Position numbers and translations under genes: made by a program
Source: Tolumonas osonensis
GTDB lineage: Bacteria > Pseudomonadota > Gammaproteobacteria > Enterobacterales > Aeromonadaceae
DNA: 64,000 nucleotides
NCBI RefSeq assembly: GCF_014202415.1
Contig: NZ_JACHGR010000009.1
Coordinates: forward strand, 62,001 to 126,000
Direction: 5' to 3'
In this document: in pieces, positions 9,087 through 18,342 of the stretch
Layout of the letters: every line of letters starts with the position of its first letter
Position numbering within the stretch: position 1 is the first letter of the stretch
The notes under the pieces: generated by a model
What the model was told of the DNA's origin: nothing
What the model saw: the letters and a program-made list of their open reading frames with translations, nothing else
The model's database searches: none

Positions 9087-10205
9087 TTATTTTCCTAATA
9101 ATGCTTGATGCAGAAAGTGTGCAGCAAACACTTGTTCAGATTTTTTGATTTTATTGATAGTTGAAAAATCGATGTTTTCGTTAATTTTATCAAGAGTCAG
9201 ATCTTCCATTGAAAAGACCAGTCGATTTTCTAAGCCAAATTTCTTAAGTATTGACGTAAAGCGAGCTAACCCGCGATCGTGATTACCAATAGCAATAAAT
9301 GGTTTGTTGAAAATTATCGAGAATGCCACTCCATGGAACGAATCTGTTACCACATACGCAGCATCCATGAAGCCACGCAACCATTGAGTAACCGGAGGGT
9401 AAACACCATCAACCTCATCAGGCATTACAGTATAGGTTTTCAAACCACGAACTCTTGCCACCTGCTCAATAATCAACTGCTTTTCTGGAGCCTTGTCGAG
9501 TACATAAACCATCATGTTACCCGCAGACGCAGGAATCTTGTCCGATTCGATCAGTGCACAATAGTCTTCTTTGTCCAGCAGTAAGGTTGGGTCAATCACA
9601 TGCGTAGCTGTTACGCCAAAATGATCCCGGCAAAGTTTGACCGCCGAGTCTTCACGTACACTGACTGCATGGAATTTTTTCAACAAGGTGCCATATCGCA
9701 CCTGATCATTCTCACTGAATTCAGCGCAATGATCGATACCGAATGAAGCAGCATATGCGATACGAAGGGTAGTTTTGTCATCACCCAGAAATTCGAGAAA
9801 AAAGGCAGGCATTCCAGGCGAATAGGCGGGCCGCCATACCTGATCACTACCAATAACAAAAGCATCAAATTGATACTGTTTGACAAAATCAAATTCGTCC
9901 AGACAGGTGATTGGCTGGGTCGTGCGGATATGCTCAGCTCTGAAGCGATTCGTATGTTGTGCAATCACACGTTTCTGCTGATCACTTAATGGGAGAATAC
10001 TAGCGATGGGTCTGCGCAACAGATACTTGCGTATCATGTTTATAACAATTCCTTTCAGTCCCCATAAACGTGGTTTTCCATTGTACGTAAAATCAACCGT
10101 CAGGGCATCGTGCCCTTGGTTTTTCAAAAACTTCTGCAAGGCATATGCCTGTAACAAGCCACCATAATTATTGTGGAGAGGTTGTGTTAAAATGCCAATT
10201 TTCAT
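9087..10205 (-). CDS. Polysaccharide pyruvyl transferase family protein
   Basis: 372-aa protein of the PS_pyruv_trans family, which includes enzymes that add pyruvate ketals from phosphoenolpyruvate to exopolysaccharide sugars. It starts MKIGILTQPLHNNYGGLLQAYAL, and contains VIGSDQVWRP, RIAYAASFG, SVREDSAV and VTDSFHGVAFSIIF, all typical of this family. The final ATG/TGA overlap with the FrhB-like gene (positions 10202-10205) points to coupled translation. The two gene types commonly occur side by side in exopolysaccharide loci. Capsule pyruvylation would add negative charge; the target sugar is unknown. Confidence 0.88.
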   Translation of the reverse strand: MKIGILTQPLHNNYGGLLQAYALQKFLKNQGHDALTVDFTYNGKPRLWGLKGIVINMIRKYLLRRPIASILPLSDQQKRVIAQHTNRFRAEHIRTTQPITCLDEFDFVKQYQFDAFVIGSDQVWRPAYSPGMPAFFLEFLGDDKTTLRIAYAASFGIDHCAEFSENDQVRYGTLLKKFHAVSVREDSAVKLCRDHFGVTATHVIDPTLLLDKEDYCALIESDKIPASAGNMMVYVLDKAPEKQLIIEQVARVRGLKTYTVMPDEVDGVYPPVTQWLRGFMDAAYVVTDSFHGVAFSIIFNKPFIAIGNHDRGLARFTSILKKFGLENRLVFSMEDLTLDKINENIDFSTINKIKKSEQVFAAHFLHQALLGK

Positions 10206-11569
10206 TTGATAAAAGCCTTTCTAATTCTTTTAATAACAGCCCGATGATAATGATTTATTTTTGTCACTGCCTTCAGCCAATACAAATCTCTTTCCATTTT
10301 ATTATCGAATGAGACTGCATTCCTAGTTTCCCCCCATACTTCGAGGCTTTTATAACGTGTTCTCATCCGCATAATCTGGATGATTTTAATTAAAGGAGAT
10401 ATTTTAATATCAGTAAAACGTTTTGGTGGGATCGGAATGCCTTTTTTTTTGCTACGCTCGATTCTGAAGCCCAAGCCATCATGACGATGATTAAAACTAC
10501 CTTGCTGAGATACGATAAAACGATCCTCTGACAATTTTTCAATATTCAAGTCATCTTTTTCAATACCATCTTGTATTATTTTTTCGGCTAATAACGAGCG
10601 TGTCACTATAACATTTGTGCCTCTTCCATCATTCGAGAATGGTTCGAGCCAAGCATCACCCAAAGAAACATCAGCCAACTCAGCTGTCACATCATCACAA
10701 TAATCGCAGGCATTTGCTTTGAATAATCCAGTTCCCCACATATCACCTACTGTTCTCATTTTTATGGTTTTCTGGTTTTTGAATTTATCCAAACAGCCAA
10801 AAGAGTAATCACTGGCAGTACTGTTTATATCTTTTATCCTAAATTCCGGTTCGCTATATTCATCGACATCAACACCCACTTTACTAGCCAAATATTCAGC
10901 AAAAAAGGAACTCTTGATCCCACCACATATGATACCGACCAAAAATTTTATTTTTTGTTTTAGTTTTAGATCATTAGCTTGTGCCAAACGGATTGCCTTG
11001 ATAAAGCATGCAACACCGACTATCGCCACGTTTCCGTCCAATTCTTGCAACTTATCAAAGACAGAATTCAGTGTAACTGGATAATATTTGGTCTTTGCGG
11101 TGGTTTGTAGTTCTTCAATATTGTTGCTAATTGCATACTCATAGTGTGTATCAGAACCTTTAACCGAGATTACATGTTGAATCTCACCTCTAGCCAATAA
11201 CTCCGATAATATATATGTCGCAATACCACCTGATGATGATGACAATCTATTCTTTATTGAATATCCAGCATAAGTACTAATGTAGCGTCCAATTTTTTTA
11301 TTGAAGTTTGGAGCCTCATTCAAAAATATAGCTGAAATCTCATGTTCAGTTCTAAGCGATGCTGATGGTTCAGGATTGAAAGGACAGACTGATATGCACT
11401 TTCCACCACAAGTGCAACGATTATCTACACTAGCCACGTAAAAACCATTTTTATTAACTTTCATTTTAATGGCGTTACTCGAGCACTGTGTAACACACAA
11501 ACCACAACCAATACATAATCCGTTATTTACTACAGACTCGATCATTCTGCTACAACTCATAGTTCCCAC
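10202..11569 (-). CDS. FrhB-like Fe-S protein (coenzyme F420 hydrogenase beta subunit family)
   Basis: 455-aa cytoplasmic protein with two ferredoxin-type cysteine clusters at the N-terminus: CIGCGLCVTQCSSNA (about residues 19-33) and CTCGGKCISVCPFNP. A FrhB/FdhB-type domain follows, with GGIATYILSELLARG, GVACFIKAIRLA and the second cysteine group around FKANACDYCDDVTAELADVSLGDAW. Family members next to polysaccharide pyruvyl transferases are widespread in capsule clusters, where their reaction is not established; a redox step on a nucleotide sugar or in sugar modification has been proposed. True F420 chemistry is unlikely here. It overlaps the downstream gene by 4 bases. Confidence 0.85.
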   Translation of the reverse strand: MGTMSCSRMIESVVNNGLCIGCGLCVTQCSSNAIKMKVNKNGFYVASVDNRCTCGGKCISVCPFNPEPSASLRTEHEISAIFLNEAPNFNKKIGRYISTYAGYSIKNRLSSSSGGIATYILSELLARGEIQHVISVKGSDTHYEYAISNNIEELQTTAKTKYYPVTLNSVFDKLQELDGNVAIVGVACFIKAIRLAQANDLKLKQKIKFLVGIICGGIKSSFFAEYLASKVGVDVDEYSEPEFRIKDINSTASDYSFGCLDKFKNQKTIKMRTVGDMWGTGLFKANACDYCDDVTAELADVSLGDAWLEPFSNDGRGTNVIVTRSLLAEKIIQDGIEKDDLNIEKLSEDRFIVSQQGSFNHRHDGLGFRIERSKKKGIPIPPKRFTDIKISPLIKIIQIMRMRTRYKSLEVWGETRNAVSFDNKMERDLYWLKAVTKINHYHRAVIKRIRKAFIK

Positions 11570-11592
11570 CAGATTCGATATTTACTCAGAGG

Positions 11593-13107
11593 TTAGAAAA
11601 TGGTTATCAATTTTGACTTTATGAATTTTCTTTCTTCACTTGTTATTCCCACTAACCATATAAACATAAAAGCCACAAACCAATACAAAGCACTTGAAAA
11701 CAAAAAATTCAACATTTTACTTTTATTAAGTTCAGGCATCAGCAAAGATATAGAAAGCGAAAAAATAAGAAAGGAAAACACTTTCGCAATCAAAGAATAA
11801 AAATTCACCACTATGTTTGATAGCAATCTACTCAATAGTAGGACACGCAATATAAAAGCCAACAAAGATATAAATATACTTACCAAAAAAGTAATATTTG
11901 CATCAAATCCGACACTTAAAAAAAAGTACGATATAGGTAGATTACACAATATAACCACACCGACAACGACTTGATATATTTTTATCCTTCCCGTTGCCTG
12001 AAAAGCCGTCATTAAAGTACCAGACATGGTCATGATTAAAGCATCTATCACTACTAACCGACAAAAAGAAACGGAATAATCAGGGATAGTTTTCAACCAG
12101 ATCTTCAAAATAAAGTCTGTCTGAAGCAAAATTGGTATTGATATCAAATAGAGCAGAAAGAAAGAATACCTCGCTCCCGCAAACACTAATTGCTGCATAT
12201 ATTTATGATCGTTTGCAGCATAGGATTTTATTATTTGGGGGTTAATCGACATCTGCAGACTACTGACAAAACCTACGATTGCACTATTGACCTGAAATGC
12301 AATAGCCCTAGCTGCATTGACCGTCGAGCCAAAGAAAATATTCAGAAGAATGTTCACGCCTTGATTAGACATAACTGCAGCAAGATTACCGAACAGATTC
12401 CAGCCTGTATAGCTGAACAAAGTTTTGAACATTTCCGTGTTCCAGAAAAGCTGGTATCTGGACACTGCAAAATTTCTGCGAGCATATAAGTAGTAGCAAC
12501 ACCATATGATAAAGCTTACTAATGCAGTCAATATCGCATAAATTTCTAACCTGTCGTCCCAGTCCATTTCCAGTAAGAAAACAATACCAAGCTTCAAAAA
12601 TACATCCACGATACTGATGTAGGCAAATGCTCTCATTTTTTCATATGCAATAATACAGGCATTATATGGCACACCCATAATTGTGCAGCAAAAAGAAAAG
12701 ATGGCACATTGATATACCCAATTTGCAGCATCAATCCTTTCCGGTGAAATGGCCAGCTGACTGTTCAAAAACCATAATCCAAGCGTTTCAGAAAAAATAA
12801 TGACAACAACTACAATGAGCACATATATATTGAAGCTCATCTTGAATACGTTATGTAAGCCAGGAACATCGTTCCTGCCAATTTCAAAAGAAAAGAACCT
12901 TTGTGTAGCAGATGACATGGCGCCACTAAGAAATGAGAACAGTGTCACCACGCCTCCAACTACGTTATAAAGGCCATAATCTTCAACACCCAATGCATTA
13001 ATCACCACCCTTGATGTATAAAGTGTAACACCTAATGTCAGCAGCATTCTGAAATATAGAAACAATGCGTTTTTAACTATTCTCTTGTTATTTGTATTAT
13101 TTGACAT
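11593..13107 (-). CDS. wzx: Wzx-like repeat-unit flippase
   Basis: 504-aa polytopic membrane protein of the polysaccharide transporter (MOP/MATE-like) superfamily, with about 12-14 hydrophobic segments. It opens with KRIVKNALFLYFRMLLTLGVTLYTSRVVINALGVEDYGLYNVVGG, a well-conserved pattern for this group of flippases. It moves undecaprenyl-linked repeat units across the inner membrane to the Wzy polymerase. AT-rich like its neighbours; 23 bases separate it from the FrhB-like gene. The role is inferred from family and from its place in a wza-wzb-wzc locus. Confidence 0.86.
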   Translation of the reverse strand: MSNNTNNKRIVKNALFLYFRMLLTLGVTLYTSRVVINALGVEDYGLYNVVGGVVTLFSFLSGAMSSATQRFFSFEIGRNDVPGLHNVFKMSFNIYVLIVVVVIIFSETLGLWFLNSQLAISPERIDAANWVYQCAIFSFCCTIMGVPYNACIIAYEKMRAFAYISIVDVFLKLGIVFLLEMDWDDRLEIYAILTALVSFIIWCCYYLYARRNFAVSRYQLFWNTEMFKTLFSYTGWNLFGNLAAVMSNQGVNILLNIFFGSTVNAARAIAFQVNSAIVGFVSSLQMSINPQIIKSYAANDHKYMQQLVFAGARYSFFLLYLISIPILLQTDFILKIWLKTIPDYSVSFCRLVVIDALIMTMSGTLMTAFQATGRIKIYQVVVGVVILCNLPISYFFLSVGFDANITFLVSIFISLLAFILRVLLLSRLLSNIVVNFYSLIAKVFSFLIFSLSISLLMPELNKSKMLNFLFSSALYWFVAFMFIWLVGITSEERKFIKSKLITIF

Positions 13108-13199
13108 TATTTATGTATTAATCTTTATTAATATTTATAAAATGGCTGCTTGATGTTTTTTCGGACTTTAATAAAAACATGACAATTAAAGTTATATTT

Positions 13200-14192
13200 T
13201 TATCTACCCATCCCAAACAATACTGTCTTCACCGTCAGCCCCAGAATCTTCACATCCATTCTGAAACTCTGGTGTTTGATATAATAAATATCATATTTGT
13301 GCTTCCACACCGCATCTTCTATCGAAGCACCATAGGCATATTTCACCTGAGCCAGGCCGGTAATGCCGGGTTTCACTGCATGGCGGAAACGGTAATAAGG
13401 AATCGTTTTTTCCAGCTCATCAATGAATACCTCCCGTTCCGGGCGTGGCCCCACCATCGACATTTCGCCTTTCAGCACATTGATTAGCTGAGGTAGCTCG
13501 TCAATACGGGTTTTACGGATAAATTTACCCACTTTAGTTACCCGGCTGTCATTCTTGCTGGCCCACTGCGCGCCGTGCTTTTCCGCATCAGAACGCATGG
13601 AACGAAATTTGATAACATCAAATTCACGGTTATACAGACCGGTACGCTGCTGGCGGAAAAATACCGGACCCGGTGATTCCAGCTTGATAAGCAATGCGGT
13701 TATCAGGCCAACAGGAATTGCCACCAGAGAGAGCATAAAAACGAACAGCAGATCCAGCATTCGCTTGAGAATACGGTTTTTGCGGTGCGTCAGAATAGAA
13801 AATGCTTTTTGATGCAAGAAATAGCCACTATGCAGCAAATCGACTTCGGTTAACCCCAGGCGGCGGTCCAGATAGCTGATCAACGGCTCAACCCAGGCAC
13901 CTTTTTCCGTCATTTTAATTAAAAACTTTTTGGCCTGTGGTTCCATGGTCCAGTTTTTGTAATGACAAATAATTCTCCGGCGCTGTGCGCGGATGTCATA
14001 GTTATTCAGCTGATAACTGATGCCATTCGCCTGCAATACTTTATGCAGGCGTTCTTCATCCTCTTCTGCACAATAAACAAAAATTTCTGCATCTGTATCG
14101 GTCATGGCTACGCAATCCGCTTGCTCACGGTTTTGCGAGAGCTTGAACTTACCAGTTTCCAACATGGCTCGTGTGTTCGTTGCATTTGTCAT
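13200..14192 (-). CDS. Initiating phosphoglycosyl transferase (undecaprenyl-phosphate sugar transferase)
   Basis: Transfers a sugar-1-phosphate to undecaprenyl phosphate, the first step of repeat-unit assembly. 330 aa. The C-terminal 200 residues form the bacterial sugar transferase domain: one re-entrant hydrophobic helix (LLFVFMLSLVAIPVGLITALL), then FFRQQRTG, DVIKFRSMRSDAE, RKTRIDELPQLINVLKGEMS and VGPRPE with the family's catalytic Asp-Glu pair, and KPGITGLAQV. The N-terminal 130 residues form a soluble domain without the multi-helix membrane part of full-length WbaP/WcaJ. GC content is higher than in the variable genes downstream, so it marks the edge of the conserved part. The start is uncertain: Met10 is an alternative. 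Confidence 0.9.
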   Translation of the reverse strand: MTNATNTRAMLETGKFKLSQNREQADCVAMTDTDAEIFVYCAEEDEERLHKVLQANGISYQLNNYDIRAQRRRIICHYKNWTMEPQAKKFLIKMTEKGAWVEPLISYLDRRLGLTEVDLLHSGYFLHQKAFSILTHRKNRILKRMLDLLFVFMLSLVAIPVGLITALLIKLESPGPVFFRQQRTGLYNREFDVIKFRSMRSDAEKHGAQWASKNDSRVTKVGKFIRKTRIDELPQLINVLKGEMSMVGPRPEREVFIDELEKTIPYYRFRHAVKPGITGLAQVKYAYGASIEDAVWKHKYDIYYIKHQSFRMDVKILGLTVKTVLFGMGR

Positions 14193-14212
14193 AACTTAAT
14201 CCCTTATTGTTT

Positions 14213-16375
14213 TTAGTTTTTTGCGCTCTGATAGCTGTATTGGTAATAACCGTAACTGCCGCCGTAATAGCCGGCTGCGCGTTTTTCCATCGCGTTCAGG
14301 ATCGCGCCTTTCACCTCAATGCCGTTTTGTTCCAGCCGGCGTTGGGTGATTTCAATTTCTTTCGCGGCAGTGACGCCAAAACGGGCCACCAGCAGGGTGG
14401 TGCCCGCCAGACGGCCGACAATCGCGGCATCGGTGACGGCCAGCAGTGGCGGCGTATCCACCAGCACCAGATCGTAGTGCTGGCTGGCCCATTCCAGCAG
14501 CGCGGCAAAGCGCGGGTGCATCAGCAGCTCGCTCGGGTTCGGCGGCACCTGACCACGGGCGATAAAATCCAGCCCCGGCTGTTCGCCGGAGACGATGATC
14601 TGCTGCAGCTCTTGCTGGCCGCAGAGGTAATCGGAGAGCCCGGTTTTACCGGTCGTGCCGGAGTAGTGGTGCAGATGGCCTTTGCGCATATCGGCATCGA
14701 TCAGCAGCACTTTCTGCCCGCCATGGGCGATCACCGAGGCCAGGTTGCCGGTGATAAAGGTTTTACCGATGGCTGGGCTCGGGCCGGTGATCATCAGCAC
14801 GTTGTTGCGGGCCTCCATCATCGCGAAATGCAGGCTGGTGCGCAGGTTACGCAGCGCCTCAATGGAGAGATCGGCCGGGTTATGCTGTGCCAGCAGGGTC
14901 AGTTTTTTACCTTTCTGCTGCTTTTTGGTCTGCTCTGCCTGCCAGGCCGATAACGGCACCGAGGCATAGACGTTGACGCCCAGTTTTTCCAGCTCGTCCG
15001 GCCCTTCCACCCCCCGGTTAAACGCGGCGCGGATCAGCACCAGTGCCACTGACAGCATGCCGCCAAGCAGGGTGGCGATCACCACCAGCAGCGATTTTTT
15101 CGGTTTCACCGGCTGAATTTTTACCGCGGCATGATCGATGATACGCACGTTACCGACGGTGCCGGCCTTGAGGATGTTCAGCTCCTGCACCTTGTTCAGC
15201 AGTTGCAGATAGATCTCCTGACCGACCTGCACGTCACGCGTCAGGCGTAACACGTCCTGCTGCACTTTCGGCAGTTTCTGTACCTGCTGGTTGATACGTT
15301 CTTTTTCTTTCAGCAGCGTGTGGCGTTTTTCCAGCAGCGAGATATAGGCCGGGTGCGATTTGGTGAACTGCTGGGCAATGTCGGATTCTTTAAAGGTCAG
15401 CTCGTTCAGCTGGGTTTCCAGCGCTACCATGGTATCCAGCGCTGCTTTCGCTTCGAGGTTGAGATCGACCGATTCGTTCTTCTGGCGGTAGCTGTTCAGC
15501 TTCTGCTCGGACGCTTCCAGCGAACTGCGGACATCCGGCAGATGGGATTGCAGGAACTGCAGGCTCTTTTCCGCTTCCGCAGCATTACGTTCGATGTTTT
15601 TCAGCACATAGTTGCGGGCGACACTTTCCAGCACGGTACGGATCGCGTCGCGATCATCGCCGTTCAGGCTCATGGCCAGCATGCCGGTTTTCTTGCCTTT
15701 CTCGCTGACCAGCAGGTCTTGTTGCAGATCATTAATGACCTGTAACGCCGGCAGTTTGGTCAGGGTAAAGCGCTGACCGGCCTCGCCTTTCAGATCGGAC
15801 ACCAGCAGGCTGATGCCATCCTTGCTCTGTGCCAGTTCCCCGGCCTTGCCCTGCAGTAGGTCGGTGCCATCGAGGCTTAACTGATAAGCGCCGTTATCCT
15901 GCAGTTGCAGTGCAAAAGTCTGCCCTTCATAGGCGGCTGGTACCTGAAAACGGCCCACCCGCAGTGTGCCGGCCTGCCAGCCCAGACGTGCCGCCAGCCC
16001 TTTGCCGGCGCCATACGGAAAATCAGGCGCGATCTGCACATCCAGATTCAGCTCATCGACCGTCTGACCGATGATCATACGGGACTTGATCAGTTCGATT
16101 TCGGTAGCGGCTTCAGAGTCGCTGCCACTGCCCAGCATATCGCTGACTTCCGACAGACCGGGCACGCCGCCTTTTTTCTGTTCTACCTGCACCAACGCAT
16201 CGGCCTGATAGATTGGAGTGGCACACAGCGCATAGATCACGCCGGCCAGTGCGAAGAAACCGGTGATGCCGGTGATCAGCCATTTGTTATCCAGCAGCAG
16301 GCCCAGCAGACGACCCAGATCGATGACCTCGGCCGTGTTACGGTTCTGCGGCTGCGGGGGGGTTGTTGTAGCCAT
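14213..16375 (-). CDS. wzc: Tyrosine autokinase Wzc, capsule co-polymerase
   Basis: 720 aa, the same length as E. coli Wzc. Controls capsule chain length and export through cycles of tyrosine phosphorylation. An N-terminal Wzz domain has a transmembrane helix near residues 32-50 (WLITGITGFFALAGVIYAL), followed by a long periplasmic coiled-coil stretch and a second helix (LLVVIATLLGGMLSVALVLI). The cytoplasmic kinase domain has Walker A GPSPAIGKTF, Walker A' VLLIDADMR and Walker B LVLVDTPP. The C-terminus is a tyrosine cluster (YYGGSYGYYQYSYQ) that is autophosphorylated and is the substrate of Wzb, encoded next door. GC-rich and conserved. Confidence 0.96.
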   Translation of the reverse strand: MATTTPPQPQNRNTAEVIDLGRLLGLLLDNKWLITGITGFFALAGVIYALCATPIYQADALVQVEQKKGGVPGLSEVSDMLGSGSDSEAATEIELIKSRMIIGQTVDELNLDVQIAPDFPYGAGKGLAARLGWQAGTLRVGRFQVPAAYEGQTFALQLQDNGAYQLSLDGTDLLQGKAGELAQSKDGISLLVSDLKGEAGQRFTLTKLPALQVINDLQQDLLVSEKGKKTGMLAMSLNGDDRDAIRTVLESVARNYVLKNIERNAAEAEKSLQFLQSHLPDVRSSLEASEQKLNSYRQKNESVDLNLEAKAALDTMVALETQLNELTFKESDIAQQFTKSHPAYISLLEKRHTLLKEKERINQQVQKLPKVQQDVLRLTRDVQVGQEIYLQLLNKVQELNILKAGTVGNVRIIDHAAVKIQPVKPKKSLLVVIATLLGGMLSVALVLIRAAFNRGVEGPDELEKLGVNVYASVPLSAWQAEQTKKQQKGKKLTLLAQHNPADLSIEALRNLRTSLHFAMMEARNNVLMITGPSPAIGKTFITGNLASVIAHGGQKVLLIDADMRKGHLHHYSGTTGKTGLSDYLCGQQELQQIIVSGEQPGLDFIARGQVPPNPSELLMHPRFAALLEWASQHYDLVLVDTPPLLAVTDAAIVGRLAGTTLLVARFGVTAAKEIEITQRRLEQNGIEVKGAILNAMEKRAAGYYGGSYGYYQYSYQSAKN

Positions 16376-16387
16376 TCTGTTCCCTGT

Positions 16388-16825
16388 TTATTTGTTCAGA
16401 CGTTGTGCCCAGGCCTGCGTAGCCTCGGCTATCAGATCGTATGTAAATTCAAATGCTTCACGACTCTGCCGGTAAGGATCGGGGATATCGCGTTTCAGCC
16501 AGTGCCCGTAGAGCATGGTTTTACCGCGGACTTCCGGCGCAAGGCGCGTGACAGCGTCAATATGCTTTTGTTCCATGACCAGAATAAGGTCATGCTGCTG
16601 GCAGAGCGTGCGGGTGAGCTGCTGCGCGATATGCCCGTCAAGCGCCACGCCGTGCTGCCGGGCGATGGCTTCTGCGGTCGCATCGGCGCTCTGCCCTGCC
16701 AGAGCGGCAATGCCGGCAGAGGAAATGGTTTTATGCGGCAACGCCTGCTGCAGCAGGCGTTCGGCGGTGGGTGAACGGCAGATATTGCCGACACAGACAA
16801 TCAGTACGGAATCAAAACGCATCAT
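16388..16825 (-). CDS. wzb: Low-molecular-weight protein tyrosine phosphatase Wzb
   Basis: 145 aa. Dephosphorylates the C-terminal tyrosines of Wzc, which is needed for high-molecular-weight capsule. The P-loop CVGNICRSPTAE has the C-x5-R-S signature, with the nucleophile at about Cys11 and Arg17; the general-acid aspartate is in IPDPYRQ. Located between wza (2 bases away) and wzc (12 bases away), the canonical order. Cytoplasmic. Confidence 0.96.
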   Translation of the reverse strand: MMRFDSVLIVCVGNICRSPTAERLLQQALPHKTISSAGIAALAGQSADATAEAIARQHGVALDGHIAQQLTRTLCQQHDLILVMEQKHIDAVTRLAPEVRGKTMLYGHWLKRDIPDPYRQSREAFEFTYDLIAEATQAWAQRLNK

Positions 16826-16827
16826 GA

Positions 16828-17967
16828 TTATGGCCAGTTCTTGATCCGGAGAGCGCCTTCGCTTAAGTCATTGAAGCCACTGATGGTCGGCACCAGCTGG
16901 GCAATCACGCGGTTCCAGCGGGAAATTGGTGCGGCGGTGACATAGACCACATCATATGGCTGCAGCTGAAATTCGGTGCCCAGCACCAGCGCGGTCGCAT
17001 CTTTGACGTTCAGCTGATAGATGCTGGCTAATTTGCTGTTTTTCGCGGCTTTATCGTGGTTGGCGCGGATCACGAACACGCCGGTCGCATCAGAGACCAG
17101 CTGATCCATACCACCAGCCTGCCCCAGCGCTTCGGTCAGCGTCATGCCGGTACGATCCATCTTCAGGGTGCTCTGTTTGGCCACTTCGCCCATGACAAAC
17201 ACCTTCAGCGCGTCGTTACGCGGCACATGGATGATGTCGCCGGGTGCCAGCAGGTTGTTCTGGCTGAGATCGCCGTATTGCATCAGATCCTGCAGCGACA
17301 GCGTGCTTTCCTTGCCCTTGCGGGTCAGCACCACGTTGCGCCAGTCGGCATCGGCAGAGAGCCCGCCGGCCTGATTGATGGCATCCAGCAAAGTGAGCGG
17401 TACGTTGGTGATCGCCAGTTCGCCCTGTTTGCCGACTTCGCCGGTAACATAGACTTTCTGCGAGCGGAAGGCGGCAACGCTGACATCGACCTGCGGGCTT
17501 TCGACATATTCCGCCAGACGATTGGCGACGTCATCACGGATTTCGGTGACGGTTTTGCCGGTGACTTTGACCCGGCCGATATAGGGGTAGAAGATTTTGC
17601 CGTCGCTGTGTACCCAGTTACCGGCATCGCTGGCACTGCGGTAGGAACCGGCCGGAATGGTTAACTCGGGGTGATCCCACACGGTGATATTCAGCACATC
17701 ACCGACGCCGACGCGGTATTCATAGCCTTGCACGGCGGTTTCCAGTGCCGGATTGACGCGGGCTTGCGGGGCAGCAGGACGTAATTTTTCGATCAGGCGG
17801 GGGGTCATCGGGTAGACATCCACCAGTTTGTCGATGTCGGTGGCTGAGTCGTCTTTATCAACAATCTGATTTTTACCACTGACGGACAGGTGAGTCCCCG
17901 GAATGATGGTGCAACCACTCAGCAACAGGGTGGTTGCCAGCATGGAAAGAAGCAGTTTTTTGTTCAT
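16828..17967 (-). CDS. wza: Capsule export outer-membrane lipoprotein Wza
   Basis: 379 aa. Forms the octameric outer-membrane channel that exports the capsule and docks on Wzc. The signal peptide ends in the lipobox LLSGC, with Cys19 as the acylated residue. It is followed by the polysaccharide-export domain ([19 protein letters not shown]) and SLBB domains ([30 protein letters not shown]), and ends in an amphipathic helix region [15 protein letters not shown]. First gene of the operon, with the JUMPstart/ops element about 120 bases upstream. Confidence 0.96.
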   Translation of the reverse strand: MNKKLLLSMLATTLLLSGCTIIPGTHLSVSGKNQIVDKDDSATDIDKLVDVYPMTPRLIEKLRPAAPQARVNPALETAVQGYEYRVGVGDVLNITVWDHPELTIPAGSYRSASDAGNWVHSDGKIFYPYIGRVKVTGKTVTEIRDDVANRLAEYVESPQVDVSVAAFRSQKVYVTGEVGKQGELAITNVPLTLLDAINQAGGLSADADWRNVVLTRKGKESTLSLQDLMQYGDLSQNNLLAPGDIIHVPRNDALKVFVMGEVAKQSTLKMDRTGMTLTEALGQAGGMDQLVSDATGVFVIRANHDKAAKNSKLASIYQLNVKDATALVLGTEFQLQPYDVVYVTAAPISRWNRVIAQLVPTISGFNDLSEGALRIKNWP

Positions 17968-18317
17968 ATATCCTGCGTGATTTTTTGTTGTTTTTGATTC
18001 GAATGGATGTTTTTTGTACAGATGATGAACTGGTTATTGATTGTGCCTTTCTGTGCTGCCGGCAGGCTCACCCGGCATCAGATATGGCTACCGCCAATGG
18101 CTTACAGCAGCCACTGCGCTGATATTTCTTCCAGTTGTTTGATTTAAATCGTTTTTTTCAGCTGCCGGCTTTGCGACACTGAAAAATTTTAATGCGGGAG
18201 GCAGGAGCGGAATGATTCCTTCCAAAATGTGACGTGCGATCCCTGCATTCAATTGAAGTACAGGGTAATCTATGACGCCGATCACATCAAGGATGAGATT
18301 TGGCTCAAAAAACGCTA
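17968..18317. promoter_or_regulatory. Capsule operon leader and promoter region
   Basis: About 350 non-coding bases between wza and the end of the Fic module. The leader holds the JUMPstart/ops element (annotated separately). Upstream of it, on the minus strand, the sequence is AT-rich around 18125-18215 and should contain the operon promoter. I could not pick a confident -10/-35 pair. Confidence 0.5.
18087..18116 (-). promoter_or_regulatory. JUMPstart/ops element (RfaH recruitment site)
   Basis: On the minus strand the sequence reads CAGTGGCTGCTGTAAGCC, then ATT, then GGCGGTAGC. The last part is the ops core GGCGGTAG at 18087-18095. The arms GGCT/AGCC can form the small hairpin usual in JUMPstart. 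In enterobacteria ops makes RNA polymerase pause and recruits RfaH, which suppresses termination over long polysaccharide operons. Its place in the leader of wza, ahead of a 17-kb single-strand operon, fits exactly. Confidence 0.88.
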
Positions 18318-18342
18318 TTTCTGTAAAGCAGTTTTACAGAAA
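18318..18342 (-). terminator. Hairpin after the Fic/XRE module
   Basis: Perfect 10-base inverted repeat TTTCTGTAAA / TTTACAGAAA with a 5-base loop. On the minus strand it is followed, five bases later, by six T residues (18306-18311). It lies 65 bases past the stop of the XRE gene, so it probably ends that transcript. An operator role for the capsule promoter region cannot be excluded. Confidence 0.55.

Noticed and set aside
14207-17664. Long open frames on the plus strand opposite wzc, wzb and wza (for example 14207-14953, 15905-16774, 17056-17664)
   Set aside because: They are antisense to well-supported genes, show no domain features and arise from GC-rich codon use of the true genes.
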